NCBI GenBank assembly: GCA_002007465.1
Contig: LNAC01000036.1
Location: 5,547,911-5,611,910, forward strand
DNA from: Ailurus styani
Lineage: Eukaryota > Chordata > Mammalia > Carnivora > Ailuridae
Direction: 5' to 3'
Length of the DNA: 64,000 nucleotides
A program made the position numbers and the translations under genes. The notes beneath the pieces were generated by a model. The model searched no databases and was not told the DNA's origin. It saw only the letters and a program-made list of their open reading frames with translations. Positions 21,931-34,044 of the stretch are shown piece after piece; the stretch's first letter is position 1; every line of letters starts with the position of its first letter.

Positions 21931-24665
21931 CATCGTTGCCTACCATTCCAGCCAAGCAGCCTCCCCCCGCAGCGGCTGCTTTCCTGAAACAGACCCCAGC
22001 AGGCACTGCCACCTCGTCACTCAGTTACTCTCCCTGAAACCAGCACCTGGAGACCTCAGGGATAGGGGAGAGCAGGGAAGAGGTTCACTGAGCTCAGCCC
22101 ACCGGCTGCAGTTTGTCAACCCCCCGCTCAGACGAGAGAGAATATTCCCCTTCTCTCGCCCTGTTTCTAAACAACCTTCCAGGGGACTCGCTGGCTTTAC
22201 CTTTAGAGTTTCTAAATCTCTGGATCTTTTTTTTTTTTTCTTTCCAAATAGTACAACCAATGTGTCATCTGCTTCTCTTTACTTCTCAGTAGCAGAGGCT
22301 TGAAATGTCCTTTACCAGTAAAGATGCATGACAGGCACTGAACACACAGGAGTGTTTGTAAAATTAATCCTTAACCCAGGTCTTCACGAGAGAGATGGCT
22401 GAGATTCCTGCTGTGGAACAGTTTGGGAAGGAAGTGTTGCCATGAAGCAGTTCTGGAATGACAGCCTCGCCCTACCCAGGCTTTGGGTGGGCTATGGAAT
22501 GCTGGAGCTGGAGAGTCAAGTCAAACTTTGCCTAAGCAGGGGTCCCGCAGGGACTTGGAGGATGCGCCCAGCCACCCTCTAGCTAGACTGTGTAGAATTC
22601 GCAGTCTGTGTGGGAAATGGCACAGGTCACTAATGTCTTTGAGTTAATAGAGTAGTAGACGGTAGAACAATGTGCACCTTAAACCCATAGACGCTGGAGG
22701 CAAGCACACTTGTTTCCATGGTTATATAACTCTAGAAAATGCCCGAACCAAAGAGCCACATCAGTTAAAATCCAAAACTCTGGGGTTACTAAAACCCTGA
22801 CATAACCAGCACCAGGCAAGGGGGTGAAGGAAGATAGAGCCTTTGTCACCTGCCTCGGCCCCCAAGAGGCTCCGTGGAGATTGCCCTGCCTCCCTATCTC
22901 CTGGAAGTCACAAACTGGGACATCTTCTGTCGTCATGACTGAACAAGACCAGCTCGTAACGACGCTAGAGCCCAGGGAGCGGTGAGGCTGGAGCCCTGAT
23001 TTGGTCCTCGTCATCTCCTGATGCTATTTGGAGACCGGCCACCATCCCCTACTCAGCAAGCCAACCAGCATCTTCTGCTCTTAGATGCAGTCCTGGTCAG
23101 TGTGTCCTTTGTAGCTGGCAGTGGAGCAATGTCCTTGAAGATCTCTGACTCTTTCTCTTTCCCGTGTGTTCAATGTCTAAACACTCCCAGGAAGCATTGA
23201 TGATATTCCTGATATTTTCTGCCTTTAACATATAGGACATTCAAACCACTTATAAATTATATTTCCGGGCAACATCAATTTAGTGAGCACCTACCATGTC
23301 TCTACCATGTAGAATCAAATCAGAATGGTGTAGAATAAAAAAAAAAAAAAAAAAAAAGAATGGTGTAGAATATTATTTTGTTGTCACACAGATGCGTAGC
23401 CAACTTTGTTTTCCTATAGGCTCTTCGCATAAGTGTGGCATATAACTATTTAGATTTTACCAGAAGGGTGTAAGTTAGTGATTTTAATACCTCCTTTCTC
23501 ACCATTTATCTTCGGACATTTCTTTTTACCGCCGAAGTCCATTTTGAATAAATGTATGTATCCTGAAGAGGATCAGTTTTAGTTTATTCTGATGGTATGT
23601 GCTTTTATGCTTGAATTATTTACTACGGGTTTGGTTATTGACCTATTTTATTTGTCAGTTTATGACATACATATTTTCAGTGGAGACGCTTAGGCTAAGC
23701 TATATTTATTTATACCACAGTACATTAACCATAAAACTATCTAACTACAGTAAAACCACAATAATCTGGAACCCTCTAGGGAGTGGGTTATACAAGATAG
23801 CCAAGTTTTAAGAATTAACATTAACTATTTGCGATGGAAACCTTTTAAAAATGGATCATGCCTTTCCCTCTTATCTTGGAAACTGAGTCTCACTGAACTT
23901 TGATAGTAACTCACTGTCATCAGTAAGAATCATCCTGTGTAACTCAGCTTTTGTTAAAGGACATAGGAGTTTTGTTTTGTTTTATTTTGCTTTTTTTTTT
24001 CAGTTCTCCTTCCCATTTGTTAACATGGTCCTGTTTCTTCAGTTGCTGTCAACTGTATTTCTCACCGACCCTACCTATAGTCTTTCCTCTGCCCTTCAGG
24101 TTGCTGTTTTTGTGTTTCTGTGCACTTGGGGACCAGCGATGGCACTCATTAGAATACAGGCAGCCCCGAGAAAGGACTTTGGAGGGCCCCCTAGCCATTC
24201 ACATACCGCAGTGGTGTATTAACTAGCAAGCTGCTCTTGTCCCTCCAAAAACCCTTGTTTTAGCATGTCCATGCTCCGTGTGTTTTAGCCAACCGGGTAT
24301 TTAATTGGGGGACAGCTGCTCTAACTCCTTCCCTCAACATGCTTCTCTGCTTGGCAGAACTCTGCAGAAGTCAGTGGTCACCTACAGAAAAGGGGAGCTC
24401 TGGGCCTCGTGTCTGCGACCAAAGGCAGCTAGTCGAACACTGCCTAGAAAAGAAAATCAGGTTTAAAACAGACCACATTTTAGTTTATTAAGTGATGACT
24501 ATATTGTGATAATATCCTGCTAGTTCTCCTTTTCTTCTTTATCCTATTGCTTTTTTTTTCCTTTTTAATAAAATGCTCAACATATGTTCTTTAGGCTTAT
24601 AATTTATTAGGACTAAAGCTAAAGTCTTAATTCTAAAAGAATCTCTAGTCAAAACCATGGAGTCC
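21931..24665. other. Intergenic, mostly unique
   Basis: No gene recognised. A poly(A)-only insertion scar lies at 23,322-23,372. GC is moderate in 21,930-23,080 and lower after. Open frames here lack supporting signals. Confidence 0.45.
23322..23372. mobile_element. Poly(A)-only retrotransposition scar with target duplication
   Basis: The 16-base sequence agaatggtgtagaata occurs twice (23,322-23,337 and 23,357-23,372), separated only by about 19 adenines. This is what extreme 5' truncation of an L1-mediated insertion leaves: target-site duplication plus tail and no body. Which element supplied the tail cannot be known. Confidence 0.75.
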
Positions 24666-24667
24666 TT

Positions 24668-24877
24668 AATTATTCTAATTTATGTATTTTTAAGATTTTA
24701 TTTATTTATTTGAGAGACAGCGAGAGCATGATTAGGGGACGGAGGGGGAGAAGCAGACTCCCTCCTGAGCAGGGAGCCCAACTCAGGCCTCAATCCCTGG
24801 ACCCCAGGGATCATGACCTGAGCGGAAAGCAGATACTTGACAGACTAAGCCACCCAGTAGCCCCAATTATTCTAATT
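24668..24877 (-). mobile_element. CAN-SINE (SINEC, tRNA-Lys derived)
   Basis: The reverse-oriented SINE body lies at about 24,682-24,864, with its T-rich tail on the left and the gagccaccca-like head on the right. The 13-base target duplication AATTATTCTAATT flanks it. This is the first SINE from the left window edge. Confidence 0.9.
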
Positions 24878-25069
24878 TTTTAAATGTACATGATTATAGA
24901 TGCATTATATACATTTTTAACTTCAGATTCTTCGCACAATAACAGACTGAAAAATGCACTGTTAAAGGTCCCAGTAGGTGAATATTAGATCGGAAGTCTC
25001 GGTTATCTTAACATTTCCATGGCATTTTGTCACTTCTCCAGTGTTTTCATCGTGTTTTCTTATCAAGTA

Positions 25070-25220
25070 TTCAGAACGATGCAAGGATTATATCGTCCCA
25101 CATGTCAGAACCAGGAGATCAGAGCCATGGGGGCAATACAGTGACCTGCCCAAGGTTATAACACAGTCAGTGCCTTCGGGACTGAGCCCAAATCCTCTTC
25201 TTCCCAGACCAGGGAGCTCC
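25070..25220 (-). mobile_element. MIR fragment
   Basis: Text cagtgacctgcccaaggttataacacagtcag...gggactgagcccaaatcctct is the reverse MIR core. Confidence 0.65.
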
Positions 25221-26170
25221 CCCCAACTCCCAGCTCCCACGTAATTGTACTGGTGAGTAATAGGTGAGACTTAGTTCCCAATGTGCAGATTGGAGCTCCC
25301 AGCCACTCTGAGTAGATGAAGCGTGAGATCATGCAAAGAAAGAGGAGTGGAATTTGACGGGCATGTGATCCTAAGGGGAAGAAGTCTGTTGTCCTGTTGT
25401 CTTCGACCAGCCCTGATCTGCTCCTGCTTTTCTGGGATCTGAGGGCCTGCTGGTCAATAATTTAAGGACCCTGGGATGAAATACAGAGGCTTTGGTTACT
25501 CTGTGGATAACTGTCCAGTGTTTTAGGGAGCCTCGTATTGTTTAACTTAGTTGTGTTTTGGACACAGATTAGTACTGTTAATGAAATCCTTATTTTTCAG
25601 AACTAAGTACTAAATTATTTTGGACCCATTTCCTACCTGTTCCTTAATACAAACAATATCTTCATGATTTATGTCTTTATTTTTAGATCTTAAAATTTGA
25701 GCTTTTCTTCGGGCTGGAAATAAGATAATTGACAATACTGGATTTAATATGACATTTACAAATTCTGTGGCTTTTTGTTTTAAGAATTGTTAATGACTAA
25801 AAAAAAGAATTGTTAATGATAGGCCATATTAAGCCTATGGCCAATGGTTTTGAAGGTCTGATAAGATGCTGTCTTTATTGAAATAAACCTTAAGCAGAAG
25901 TATATTTTTCTTTTCATTTTTATGTGTGGCTATATATTTGCAGACAGACTGGAAATGCTCCCTGAGGAATTGCCCCAACCCCCTAAATTCTAAAATACTC
26001 TCATTATCTACTTTAGTTCTTAAAAAAATCAGAAATTTAGGCTGATCTATTTATATTAACAGACGGGTACTATCAAGTTAATCCTGCAATTAAAGTTCAT
26101 TTCTCAAAGATGTTACTAAAATCTTCAAAATATTAAAGACTTAAACCCTAAAAATTGCTATGGAAATGAT
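25221..26170. other. Intergenic, unique, with a tiny tail-only insertion
   Basis: No gene. A direct repeat of aagaattgttaatga (25,782-25,796 and 25,805-25,819) brackets ctaaaaaa, another probable minimal retrotransposition scar. Confidence 0.45.
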
Positions 26171-28250
26171 TACATGTTCCCTATTATTTTTCCCCTCTCT
26201 CCCAGAGTGATTAATTTCACTTTCCGTGTCTTATTCCATGAGCCATAATGCTTTTGCTGAGATTCCTAATTCAGTGAAACCTGTTTAGGGGATCATCTCT
26301 GTTAGAAAGACAGCTGCCGAAAAGGCATTCACTTTCTGAGCATGGATTTTAGATTATGGCCAATCAAGACTCGGAACTGGCAGAACACCTGTCAAAGACG
26401 TTTTTCTACAAGGAGATGGTCTCTTTAATCAGATTTCATTGCACTTCAGAAAAAAGGTTCATTTAAAAATCTGGGTAGAACAGCATCTGCTTTTATGATT
26501 CATCCTCACCATACTTTTAAAGCTGAGAAACCAATTTAGAACTTATTTATGACATTGTTCTGCGGTAGAAGGAGAAAATGCAACAGCGTGTTGAAAAGGA
26601 AGAACTTTCCCAGACGTTTGGTTTAGAACTTTCTCTTGTGACAGAAATGTCAGAATTTATTTGGGGGGCTTTTTGTGTGTGCGACTATAATTAACGACAG
26701 GAATTCTTATGGGCCAACTTTTTAAGTGGCTAAGCTAAATCGTGAATACCCGGAATGAAATCCGGGGAGCCTTCCTCTGTTGAAATCTGTCGCATTTATC
26801 TGTGAACAATGCAAAGCATTATTGATACTGACTGGTGTATAGAGAAGCTACACTCGACTTTCAACTCTGCTCTAATTAGAGGCACCGTTAAGTACATAAA
26901 ATGTAGGTACTTCCTCACATCTGCACACTCTACTGAGTGTAACTATTAGAAGACAAACTTCATTCTGCAAAGCAGAGTTTAATGGTATAACTGTGCAGAC
27001 CAGAATATCAGTTAATTTTCAAAACATTTTATTCTACACCAATTAGCTCAGGTCCTGGAGGGCAAAATGACAAGAGGTTACTCGTTCGCTATGTATTTAA
27101 TTAATTGAAAAATGCTCAAATTGCTTTTACAGTTGTTATTAAAAAGTAGAATCAGTGTTGCCAGTGCTCAACCATAATTGGAACCCCAGGGAATTAAATA
27201 TTTAGCATTAGTAATGTAACAGCACTTAGGACACAAATTTCTATTTTCGTAATGAAAGCTATACACTGTGAGTACGAGCGGCTAAGACGACAGCCATGAC
27301 AAGTGAACCGGCCTGGGATATTTCAATAAGACACCTCATTGGACAGCAAGTCCTACCACATTACTCGTTTGTAAGAGATCTGCAAGTTTAATTCCCAGTA
27401 GAAACCCGTTACCCAAGTATTTAGATTTCTAATTGCATGCAGGATGAACAGTTGGGCAAATGTCTTGCCGTAAGTGTCTGAAATGTATAGTGCTTTCTAA
27501 ATAATCCTATATAAGTTCATGCCTTTGTCAATTTAAAAATAGCAGGACTGTCAGGGAATAAAGATCTTGTTTGTTTTAAGTTTAATTACATTTTAAGCAT
27601 AAATGCTTTCAGCGTTACAATGAGAAAAGTTGGATACTGGGCTCTAATGAGCTGCGCTGGTAGACGGCTGGAGACCCTAAGGGATTCCTTCCGTAAATTA
27701 ACTGGATAAAAGTACTTGGTTAGGATATAGTTGATGGCTGAGCTGTTCTTAAAACCCAGTTATAGAGCTGTCTCTCCCTCCTGTTTTCATTCTAAACAGG
27801 CCCTGTAGAGACTTTAATAGCTGCCTGTTACAACTGTTCAACTTGTCAAAATGTATTATATTACTCCACTAATAAATAGCATTAAAGGGTATTTGACTTC
27901 ATTTCTCATTTTCAGAGGGGATCAGGTTGATAAACACAACTAGCTTAGGCTGGCCTTATTTTAATTTGTTTATGTCATCTAAGTAATATTGAAGGCCCAT
28001 GGTTTGAATTTTGCAAACATTTTCCAGGGGACGTGAAACTCGCAAAATAGTACAGATGTTGGAAACAATTAATGGAGGCTATTTGTTGTAGAGTCTTTGT
28101 CCTTGAAAGACATAGGACTTTGACATTTTTAGCCCACATTCAAAGTGTTTGCAAAACCATAACTAAACTGACGCCCTTTGAAACACAACTAGACTAATTC
28201 CTTTGCCGCTCATTCCATCTTTTCTCGGGGAAAAAAGAAAAGTTGCAGGA
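26170..28250. promoter_or_regulatory. Candidate distal enhancer cluster / conserved non-coding block
   Basis: About 2 kb with no recognised transposon, no simple repeats and no open frame of note. It is rich in homeodomain cores (taatta, caattag, taattg), a forkhead-like gataaaca near 27,930 and an overlapping SOX/POU-like aacaatgcaaa near 26,805. The repeat exclusion and texture resemble ultraconserved developmental enhancers. Given the IRX5-IRX3 gene desert context, it could control Iroquois genes. Conservation and activity are inferred, not measured. Confidence 0.5.
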
Positions 28251-28392
28251 TGACTTGATCTCCTAATTTTTTTTCACTTGCCATTGTGTCTACGTCAGTG
28301 TTTTGAGAATGTATCCTAACTGATCATGATTTTCTTCTATTTTATTTTTTGTAATTTTTAGAAAAGTACATGCTTATTTTAAAACAAAAAGT

Positions 28393-28600
28393 GGGGGGAC
28401 ACCTGGGTGGCTCAGTCGGTTAAGTGTGGGTCTCTTGACTTCATGGTCTCAGGGTTGTGGGATCAAGCCCCGAGTTAGGCTCCACGCTCGGCGAGGGGTC
28501 TGCTTCTCTCCCTCTCCTTCTCCCTCTGCCCCTCCCCCTGCTCCTGCCCTCTTCTCTCTCTCTCAAGTGAATAAATCTTTAAAAAAATAAATAAATAAAG
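28393..28600 (+). mobile_element. CAN-SINE
   Basis: Forward head ggacacctgggtggctcagtcggttaag, CT-rich middle and (AAAT)n tail. An older 'gactcttgacttc' variant. Confidence 0.9.
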
Positions 28601-28699
28601 CAAAAAGGAGAAAAGAAAAACGTAGGAGTCCATTGGATAAATTCTCCCTTTCACCTTTACCCTGATCTGACTTACCTCCTTGGTGGTCACCTTTGCCAA

Positions 28700-29070
28700 C
28701 AATTTGATAACATGTCAAACATTCATGATGCTTTCTGTGCATATATACATGTGCACATACAGGTATGTATGCATGTGTATATATTACATAAAATATATTT
28801 AAAGAACAGAATTTGGATCATTCTGTAGATGTCTGTGACTTGTTTTTTCCCCACCTAATTTGTCATAGACATCTTCTTATACTGGTACCCAGATCTTCCT
28901 CCTTCCTTTTAATAGCTAATTGCCATTCCAAATTTTGGAGATATGAAATTTATTTATCTACTGCTTATTGATGTCACGTAAAGTCATCTCCAGTTTTTTG
29001 TTAGGGCAAATAGTGCTGCAAACTTCTGAGTGTGCCTAGGTGTGCGTGTTTGGGGTGTGCATATGCGTGT
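28700..29070 (-). mobile_element. Old L1M 3' fragment
   Basis: Resembles the reverse L1M 3' text (ttgtcatagacatcttcttata...ggcaaatagtgctgcaaac). Weak but consistent with L1M text beyond the MIR to the right. Confidence 0.5.
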
Positions 29071-29089
29071 ATTCGTGTGTTTGTCATAA

Positions 29090-29345
29090 TAAAATATTGA
29101 ACTAATATTTAGTGATTACTCTGTGCCCGGCATTATTTGAAGCACTTTCCATATATTAGCTGATTTCATCTTTACAATGAAGCGTTAAGATATATTATTA
29201 TCCCCATCCCTATTTTACATAGAGGGAAGCAGAGGCACGGAAAGGTTAAGGAACTCGGCCAAGACCACCGATGAGAAATTAGCAGAGCCAGGCTTCAAAC
29301 CCTGGAGGTTTGGCACACCAGAGTCTGAGTTCTTACCCATTACAA
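29090..29345 (-). mobile_element. MIR element, near full length
   Basis: Text from gtgattactctgtgcccggcatt through tattatccccatccctattttacat and aggcacggaaaggttaagg to caaaccctggaggtttggc matches reverse MIR along its length. Confidence 0.85.
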
Positions 29346-30190
29346 TGTGCCTGCAGAAATACCTTGTGTTTTTTCCTTGTAGTATGACTTTCCTTATTAG
29401 TGAGTTTGAATGTAGTTTCATGTACTTATTGCCTTTATGTTTCTTCTTCAGAGAGGTGACCTGTTCATGTCCTTTGCTCATTTTCCTGTAGCATTGTCTT
29501 CCTATCAAATTGCAGACGATCTCTATTGAGAATGGCTTCTGACTCCTTGTTATACTTTTTTTAAAAAGATGTATTTATTTATTCTAGAGAGACAGCGAGT
29601 GGAGGAGGGGCAGATGGAGAGGGAGAGAATCTCAAGCAGACTCCCTGTGAAGCGTGAAGCCTGACATGGCACTGACTCTCATGACCCTGAGATTATGTAT
29701 GACCTGAGCCAAAATCAAGAGTTAGATGCCTGACTGATCCACCCAGATGCCCACCCCTCCTCCTTGTTATACTTTATTAAATTTTTTTCTAAGCCTGTTA
29801 CTGTGTTTTTACTTGGTTTTATTTTAATATTACCAAGTTTTACTTTGTGCATTGAGGTATGAGAAAGCCTTTCACTATCTCAAGATTACAAGTATGGTTT
29901 CCTACATTTTCTCCTACTACTTTTAATTTTTTTTTGAAGTTTTGAACTTTAACTCATGTGGGATTTACTTGGGTGTGTGGTGTGAGATAAAGATTAAACC
30001 TTTTATTTCTGATGACAACCACAGGTTCCTTCTGTAAGCCATCTGTTCTTTTTTCTCCATGGTTTGATATATGCTCCATGGTTTGTCTAATGCCATATTC
30101 TACCTACACCTGTCTCCAGATTGCAGGTTCTTTGGAATATTCCATTTGTCTAATCCTGCAACATCACACTTTTTATCATTACAATGTAAA
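29345..30190 (-). mobile_element. Old L1M fragment, split by a SINE
   Basis: Both sides of the SINE at 29,558-29,760 read like reverse L1M sequence, for example gtccttttgctcattttc and ggtgtgagataaagattaaacc. The SINE's target duplication lies in this L1, so the SINE is younger. Confidence 0.55.
29543..29775 (-). mobile_element. CAN-SINE with 16-base target duplication
   Basis: Body 29,559-29,759 in reverse orientation; ctccttgttatacttt flanks both ends. Diverged head (gatccacccagatgccc). Confidence 0.9.
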
Positions 30191-30290
30191 AGAAAGCTTA
30201 AATTTTTAAATTTTTAAAAAATAATCTTTATCAAGTACTCTTAATCTTACAAGAGAAATTTGAGCTTATATTAACAAATGCAAATAGTTT

Positions 30291-30532
30291 AGGAAGGTAT
30301 AAAGTCATGGGCGCCTGGGTGGCTCAGTGGGTTAAAGCCTCTGCTTTCGGCCCAGGTCATGATCTCAGGGTCCTGGGATCGAGGCCCGCATCGGGCTCTC
30401 TGCTTGGCAGGGAGCCTGCTTCCCCCTCTCTCTCTCTGCCTGCCTCTCTGCCTCCTTGTGATCTCTCTCCCGCTGTGAAATAAATAAATAAAATCTTTAA
30501 AAAAAAAAAAAAAGGAAGGTATAAAGTCATGG
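30291..30532 (+). mobile_element. Young CAN-SINE with perfect 20-base target duplication
   Basis: Body 30,311-30,512 with a near-consensus head, gcctgcctctctgcctccttgtgatctctc middle, (AAAT)n and an uninterrupted A-tail. Both flanks carry the identical 20 bases beginning aggaaggtat. The undamaged duplication and pure tail point to a recent insertion. The subfamily form is of mustelid type. Confidence 0.95.
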
Positions 30533-30540
30533 TAGAGAGA

Positions 30541-30820
30541 TGTCTATGTCCTAATTTTCAGAACCTTTGAATATGTTCCATTACATGGCAAGGGGGAATT
30601 AAGGTTGCAGATGAAATTAAAGTCACTGATCCACTGACCTTAAATAGGGAGATTATCCTGCATTATCCAGGTGGGCCATTGTAATCACAGGGGCTTTAAA
30701 TGGGCAAGATGGAGGCTGCAAGGTCAGTATCAGAGTGAACCAATGTGAGACAGATCAACTAAGTGTTACTGATTGCTGGCTTTGCAGTTGAGGAAATAGG
30801 GCCATGAGCCAAGGATGATG
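30541..30820 (+). mobile_element. MLT1-type LTR (ERVL-MaLR), partial
   Basis: Text tgtctatgtcctaattttcagaacctttgaatatg...ggagattatcctg.attatccaggtgggcc..tgtaatcacag matches an MLT1 LTR. Ancient LTR remnant, no genes. Confidence 0.8.
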
Positions 30821-31435
30821 ATATTTGTTCCTTTCTGTGTTGGACTCTGTTTTCTCAGTTCTATGTCCTCCTCTTTCTTGCTTCTCGTTTTCATGGAGCA
30901 CATCCTCCCACCATTTTCTAAAGAAGTATACATGGAAATAAAATATTTTTGTCTGAAAATGTTTTTACTGTAGGTGTCACACTTTTCCCAAAGCTCTATT
31001 TTATACTCTGATGGTTCCTGTTTGTTAACAGCCTGTTCTTGTTTCATAGATATAGCATCTTCTCTTATTTCTCTGAGGCTACTAATAATCTGATGGGTCT
31101 TATTTTTTTGCTTTATTTTTATTCTGGTAGCATCTGCAATAAATCTGGACAACAAATGTATATGAGTATTATTATCCACACTTTACATTTGACAAATTCT
31201 GGGAAAGCCCGGATTTGAACATAGGCTTGTCACCAAAGTGCCATTTTGATTTATCTGTCTTCCAATAAATTTGGGGAGCCATTAGGAAGGATTTTTCTTT
31301 TTTTCTATCCACTTGCAAAGTTAACTTATGAATGATGAATGACATTAAGGCTTTTTTTGTTTGTTTGTTTTTTGGGTTTTTTTTAGAGATTTCCTAGACT
31401 TCACTTTTATAAGTTACAATTATATTCAGAACCTA
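30821..31435. other. Unassigned, possibly decayed LINE
   Basis: The stretch near 31,000-31,130 (cctgttcttgtttcatagatatagcatcttc) hints at a reverse LINE remnant. No gene seen. The open frame on the - strand at 30,766-31,179 has no family match that I recognise. Confidence 0.3.
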
Positions 31436-31670
31436 GGCCTATAGTTAGTTTCCTATCAGTGGTATAACAAAGTACCACAAACTGAGTGGCTTAAAACAGC
31501 AGCTATTTATTCATTTACTGTTCTGGAGGCCAGAAGTTCAAAATGAATCTTACAGGGCTAAAAATCTGGGCTTTGGCAGAGCTGGTCTCTTTTGGAGGCT
31601 CTAGGGGAGAATCTGTCCCTTACCCCTCCAGCTTCTGGTCGCTGCTTTTGCTCCTTGGCTTGTGTTAATA
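31436..31670 (-). mobile_element. MLT1-type LTR, partial
   Basis: Reverse MLT1: gttagtttcctat...ataacaaagtaccacaaactgagtggcttaaaacag...ttctggaggccagaagt, then gaggctctaggggagaatctg. Confidence 0.8.
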
Positions 31671-31864
31671 ATTTTACTTTAAACATTCTTTTCTTTCATT
31701 CCCTCATTTTCCTCCAGATCCCATTTTTCTGTTAGCTTGGGTGTCTTTCTTCCACAGTGGGGGATCCGCTCCAATGTCTTGCGGTCAGCAGCTATAATAG
31801 TTAAGATGAAGTTCCTAAAACGCTGATTGGAAGCCCTGTGTACATTTATGGAGCTTGTTGGTAG

Positions 31865-31942
31865 ATGAGTTTCACTTTGGGATGATCAAGTGAGATCAAG
31901 AGTAGGACACTTAATTGACCAGGCCACTCAGGACACCCTCCC
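31865..31942 (-). mobile_element. Head fragment of an old CAN-SINE
   Basis: Text gagatcaagagtaggacacttaattgaccaggccactcaggacaccct is a decayed reverse SINE head; the rest is missing. Confidence 0.6.
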
Positions 31943-33535
31943 GGGGTGGGGGGGGTGTCTTTTTCTGATTTGTACAACGTACCCATTGACTTTAGATATG
32001 GGGAATGGGTCATCATCATTTCTTTCTACCAGTAAAGTAAGGGCTGGTGTTTAGAACAATCGCTGAGGAATGTCCGTGAGGTCAGACTGAGGCCAGTCCA
32101 CATGAAGGACTTCTGCGGGGGATGTGCTGTTGTGAGAGATGGGAAGTTAGAAGAGTCTCAGTCAAGGGTTTAGGTCAAGCAGTCTAGCACTTGTTGGAGG
32201 GGATTTGAAAGATCACGAGTCCATCTAATGGTTAAAAGATGTAAAAAGTTTCTAGAAAAAAATAACGAAGCAGAAGGAAATGAGATGAGAGGAGAACCCA
32301 GCTCCTGAAATTCTTCCAGCTGCGACCTCTCAGAGGAAGTGTTTTTGGGGTGAGAAGTGGGAGAAGAATGAACGTGTCCCGGGGAAAGACAGCTAGTTCC
32401 CAGAAAATCCAACTGGAGTCAAATCCTGGTGAAGTCTCACCTGGGTTTTAAGATGAACTGGAGAGCTCAGGAAGCAAGGACAGCCCTGAGAAAATGCCTT
32501 GTTTCTTGTGCTGCCTGGTGTTGACAACACACAGCTTCGTGGGAAATCTACATCCCTCTTTGCTGCCACCGAGCATTGCCTCCAGGATGGTGAAAAGAAC
32601 ACCCACAATCAAACACATCATCTTTCCTCCAAGCATCCTCCGCCAGCTCTGTCCTCTCCTGGAGCTTACATCCTCAGGCAAGGGACAGTGGATGCACAAG
32701 CGGTCACAGAGGCACGGGATAGTTTCAGAGAGAGTTATCAGTCCTAAGCCCCCCTTTGGTGAGATCCTGATCTTCCTGGCCCATGGCTGGCCTGATGGCT
32801 ATTGCCAGTTGCACAAATGATTTATGGGCACATCCTGTCCTGCTAGTTGGTAAATGCCGCAGGAGCAGGTGCTATCCCTTTCAGGACTATTCTCACGGTG
32901 CTGTATATACAGGAAGCAGGTGCTCCATATATGCTCACCTGGGGACAGGACAGGCTGGCCCGAAAGACAGACTCATGAATGGAGACTTGGATAAACAGTA
33001 GTCTAGGGATGACATCATTTCTGGTTTTGGTCTTAACCCATGCCAAAAGAAAAGGACTGCTAGGACTGAGTGTCTTAATTGCTTAACTGTGATTAGTGTA
33101 TGACTTAGAATTTCTGCACCTATTTAATAGCGTGAATTCCAAGGGAAGAACACGCATAGGGAATGGTTGGGCTCAAGGCAAATAAAAAGGTGTGTGAAAC
33201 TCCACACCCGAGCCACCCACCCACTACTCATTTCCTGAACCGAGGTAGTCATTTTCTAGTTGTGCAAACTTCTGAGCCCTCTTAGCATTTGGGGCTGATC
33301 CACCTCAGTGTAATTACAGAGTATCTTCATTAAACTAGTAAAGAGCTGAGGAGCTTCTGGATATTGCTGGTTGCCTGTGCTCTCAGAGCCCTGTGGAAGG
33401 GTGAGGTAATGATCTCCAGGTGGAAGATTCTGGAAGGACCATGGATACCTGGCGAGCCATCCCCAGGGGATTTGCTGTTGCTGATGGACTTTTCCTGCTT
33501 CTCCCAGTGCCCTTTTCAACTTCTAGGTCTTGTGT
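31943..33535. other. Intergenic, unique, moderate GC
   Basis: No recognised repeat or gene. Several overlapping short frames on both strands between 32,170 and 33,050 share no codon or splice evidence. Confidence 0.4.
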
Positions 33536-33539
33536 TTGC

Positions 33540-33720
33540 TTTGGCTGGAGCTCTTGTCCTCTTCCTTCAGGGCTTTTAGCTCAGCGATCCTCTCCTCAGA
33601 AAGCCCCTCCTGGGTCCCCGTTTTCTCTCTCTTGGATTGTCTCCTCCTCTTGAAGCTGAAAGCTGTGTCTTTTATTATCACCCTACTCAGATTCTAACAC
33701 CAGCTTTGTACATCTCAGTT
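33540..33720 (+). mobile_element. Possible L2 fragment
   Basis: Text agctcagcgatcctctcctcagaaagcccctcctgggtccc resembles forward L2 near its 3' end. Weak. Confidence 0.35.
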
Positions 33721-34044
33721 GAATGAATAAGCGAGACTAACCAAGATTGTTCTAGACTGGAGGCAGTGTGCAGTTTTCCTTGCACCTGGGCTGGAGGAAG
33801 CTGCCCCAGAAGCACCTCTGTCACCTTATAATGTTGCAGATCCGGAACCGCATACTGTTTTATGAAGGAGTGACTGTGGGATCCGTAGGGACAGGAAGAG
33901 TCTGTCTGCTTCTCTCCCCCTGCCCCATTCCTCCCCTCCTCGCCCCACATCTGTGTTCCAGCTGCGACAAGCGAAGCTCTGTTCTTTTGGGGGGAAAGTG
34001 TATAGATCAGTGCTCTGGGGTTGGTTGCTGACCCGCAGTGTTAA

